Assembly: GCA_041395565.1 (NCBI GenBank)
Contig: JAWLAI010000008.1
Coordinates: 1-64,000, forward strand
DNA: 64,000 nt
From: Pseudomonadota bacterium
GTDB lineage: Bacteria; Pseudomonadota; Gammaproteobacteria; UBA9214
Direction: 5' to 3'
Position numbers and translations under genes: made by a program. This document shows, in pieces, positions 62,234-64,000 of the stretch (its first letter is position 1; every line of letters begins with the position of its first letter). The notes under the pieces are model-generated. The model saw nothing but the letters and a program-made list of their open reading frames with translations. It was not told where the DNA came from and did no database searches.

Positions 62234-64000
62234 ATGTCCGACACCAAGGTCTACGACGTTCCGGAATCATTCGCGCGCCGGGCGCACCTCGACGCGGCAC
62301 AGTACCAGGCCATGTACCGGCAGTCTGTCGACGATCCCGCCGGCTTCTGGGCCGAGCAGGCGGACAAGTTCCTGACCTGGGAGCAGCGCTGGGACAAGGT
62401 GGTCGAAGCGGATTTCACCCGGGGGCACATCCGCTGGTTCGAGGGTGGCAAACTCAATGCCTGCTACAACTGCGTCGACCGCCACCTGGACCAGCGCGCC
62501 GCCGCAACCGCGCTGATCTGGGAAGGCGACGACCCCGCCGATGCTGCGCATATCAGCTACGGCGAACTGCACGAGCATGTCTGCCGCCTGGCCAATGTGC
62601 TCAAGGCGCGCAAGGTCGGCAAGGGCGACCGCGTCTGCATCTACATGCCGATGATCCCCGAGGCCGTCTATGCCATGCTGGCCTGCGCGCGCATCGGCGC
62701 CATTCACTCGGTGGTATTCGGCGGATTCTCGCCGGATTCGCTGCGGGGCCGCATCCTCGATTCGGACTGCCATACCGTCATCACGGCCGACGAAGGCGTG
62801 CGCGGCGGCAAGACCGTGCCGCTCAAGGCCAATGTCGACAAGGCACTGGAGGACTGTCCCAACGTGGACACCGTCCTCGTGGTGCGGCGCACCGGCAACA
62901 GCGCGGTGCCGTGGCACGCGGAACGCGATCTCTGGTATCACGAGGCGGTGGCGCCGGCATCGACCGAGTGCGCGATCGAATGGGTGGATGCCGAGGACCC
63001 GCTGTTCATCCTCTATACCTCGGGCTCCACCGGCAAGCCCAAGGGCGTGCTCCACACCACGGGCGGCTACCTGCTGTATGCTGCCATGACCCACAAGTAC
63101 GTGTTCGATTACCACGACGGCGACATCTACTGGTGCACCGCCGATGTCGGCTGGATCACCGGGCATACCTATATCGTCTACGGACCGCTGGCCAACGGCG
63201 GCCTGTCGCTGATGTTCGAGGGCGTGCCGACCTACCCCGACGCCTCGCGCTTCTGGCAGGTGTGCGACAAGCACAAGGTCAACACCTTCTACACCGCGCC
63301 CACAGCGCTGCGCGCGCTCATGCGCATGGGCGAGGCGCCGCTGGCGCAGACCTCGCGCGCGAGCCTGCGCCTGCTCGGCACAGTCGGCGAACCGATCAAC
63401 CCCGAGGCCTGGGAATGGTATTACCACAAGGTCGGTGCTGCGCGCTGCCCGATCGTCGACACGTGGTGGCAGACCGAAACCGGCGGTCACATGATCACGC
63501 CGCTGCCGGGAGCGACGCGGCTGAAACCCGGCTCCGCGACCCTGCCCTTCTTCGGCGTGCAACCGGCCATCGTCGACAACCAGGGCAAGATCCTCGAGGG
63601 CGAGGCCGAGGGCAACCTGGTCATCACCCATACCTGGCCGGCGCAGATCCGCACCGTGTACGGCAATCACCAGCGCCTCATCGACACCTATTTCTCCGCC
63701 TTCCCCGGCATGTACTTCACCGGCGACGGCGCACGCCGCGATGCGGATGGCTATTACTGGATCACCGGGCGCGTGGATGATGTGCTGGTCGTATCCGGCC
63801 ACAATCTCGGCACCGCGGAGTTGGAAAGCGCCCTGGTCCTGCACCCGGCCGTGGCCGAAGCGGCGATCGTGGGCTTCCCCCATGATATCAAGGGCCAGGG
63901 TATCTATGCCTACGTCACCCTGGTCAACGGCGTCGAGCCGAGCGAGGCACTGCGCAAGGAGTTGATCCAGCACGTACGCCGGGAGATCGGACCGATCGCA
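62234..64000 (+). CDS. acs: Acetyl-CoA synthetase, N-terminal 589 codons (cut by window edge)
   Basis: Activates acetate to acetyl-CoA through acetyl-AMP. The visible 589 residues include the N-terminal ACS motif (YQAMYRQSVDDPAGFW), the P-loop YTSGSTGKPKGVLHT near residue 265, VGEPINPEAWEWYY, DTWWQTETGGHMITP near residue 413 and GRVDDVLVVSGHNLG near residue 515. The catalytic, acetylatable lysine near the C-terminus lies beyond the window. GGAG is five to six bases before the ATG. Confidence 0.96.
   Translation, partial: MSDTKVYDVPESFARRAHLDAAQYQAMYRQSVDDPAGFWAEQADKFLTWEQRWDKVVEADFTRGHIRWFEGGKLNACYNCVDRHLDQRAAATALIWEGDDPADAAHISYGELHEHVCRLANVLKARKVGKGDRVCIYMPMIPEAVYAMLACARIGAIHSVVFGGFSPDSLRGRILDSDCHTVITADEGVRGGKTVPLKANVDKALEDCPNVDTVLVVRRTGNSAVPWHAERDLWYHEAVAPASTECAIEWVDAEDPLFILYTSGSTGKPKGVLHTTGGYLLYAAMTHKYVFDYHDGDIYWCTADVGWITGHTYIVYGPLANGGLSLMFEGVPTYPDASRFWQVCDKHKVNTFYTAPTALRALMRMGEAPLAQTSRASLRLLGTVGEPINPEAWEWYYHKVGAARCPIVDTWWQTETGGHMITPLPGATRLKPGSATLPFFGVQPAIVDNQGKILEGEAEGNLVITHTWPAQIRTVYGNHQRLIDTYFSAFPGMYFTGDGARRDADGYYWITGRVDDVLVVSGHNLGTAELESALVLHPAVAEAAIVGFPHDIKGQGIYAYVTLVNGVEPSEALRKELIQHVRREIGPIA

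Overview
The window is a high-G+C bacterial chromosome segment, most likely from a gammaproteobacterium with autotrophic or chemolithotrophic leanings. The evidence is dksA followed by gluQ, cysZ, tatD, tcdA, GTAGGAG-headed REP elements, an ATP-type PEP carboxykinase, a CbbY-like phosphatase and a group 3d NAD-reducing hydrogenase. No rRNA, tRNA, CRISPR array, prophage or insertion sequence was recognised. Both ends cut through genes: a glycogen phosphorylase on the left and acetyl-CoA synthetase on the right.

Region 1 (1-16410) is a glycogen locus. A tightly packed minus-strand run reads pgi, glgC, a GH57 glucanotransferase/amylase, malQ, glgB, glgA, glgP. A plus-strand run diverges from it: a polyphosphate-glucokinase-like ROK protein, a 102-residue free-standing CBM48 protein, a 4-hydroxyphenylpyruvate-dioxygenase-like VOC protein of unknown role, and a second alpha-glucan phosphorylase fused to an N-terminal GAF domain. 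The divergent region holds an FNR/ANR-like site.

Region 2 (16460-25003) begins 49 bp after that phosphorylase with hoxFUYHW, so glycogen breakdown and NAD-linked H2 turnover may be co-transcribed. Then come pckA, behind a consensus sigma-54 promoter, and gltD.

Region 3 (25004-34319) has a soluble hybrid sensor kinase, an exported monoheme cytochrome/MopE-type calcium-binding protein, and gltB on the opposite strand from gltD.

Region 4 (34375-55280) is the most interesting part: a 21-kb collection of predicted peptide-tagging or peptide-ligation genes. It holds three circularly permuted ATP-grasp/alpha-E sets (two as separate genes, one fused), three transglutaminase-like proteins, two DUF2126 predicted amidoligases (one fused to a transglutaminase, one alone), a zinc-ribbon HExxH peptidase, a DUF255 thioredoxin-fold protein, the Anbu proteasome homologue and a gamma-glutamylamine-cyclotransferase-like protein. 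gltB lies 55 bp downstream of the first set. The families are known, but their reaction and substrate are not, and this multiplication is unusual. One junction (about 41343-42172) carries at least five frame disruptions.

Region 5 (55472-64000) is housekeeping: tatD, tcdA, cysZ, an aminotransferase, a HAD phosphatase, dksA with a histone-H1-like tail, gluQ and acs. An inverted pair of REP elements supplies the stop codons of both cysZ and the aminotransferase.
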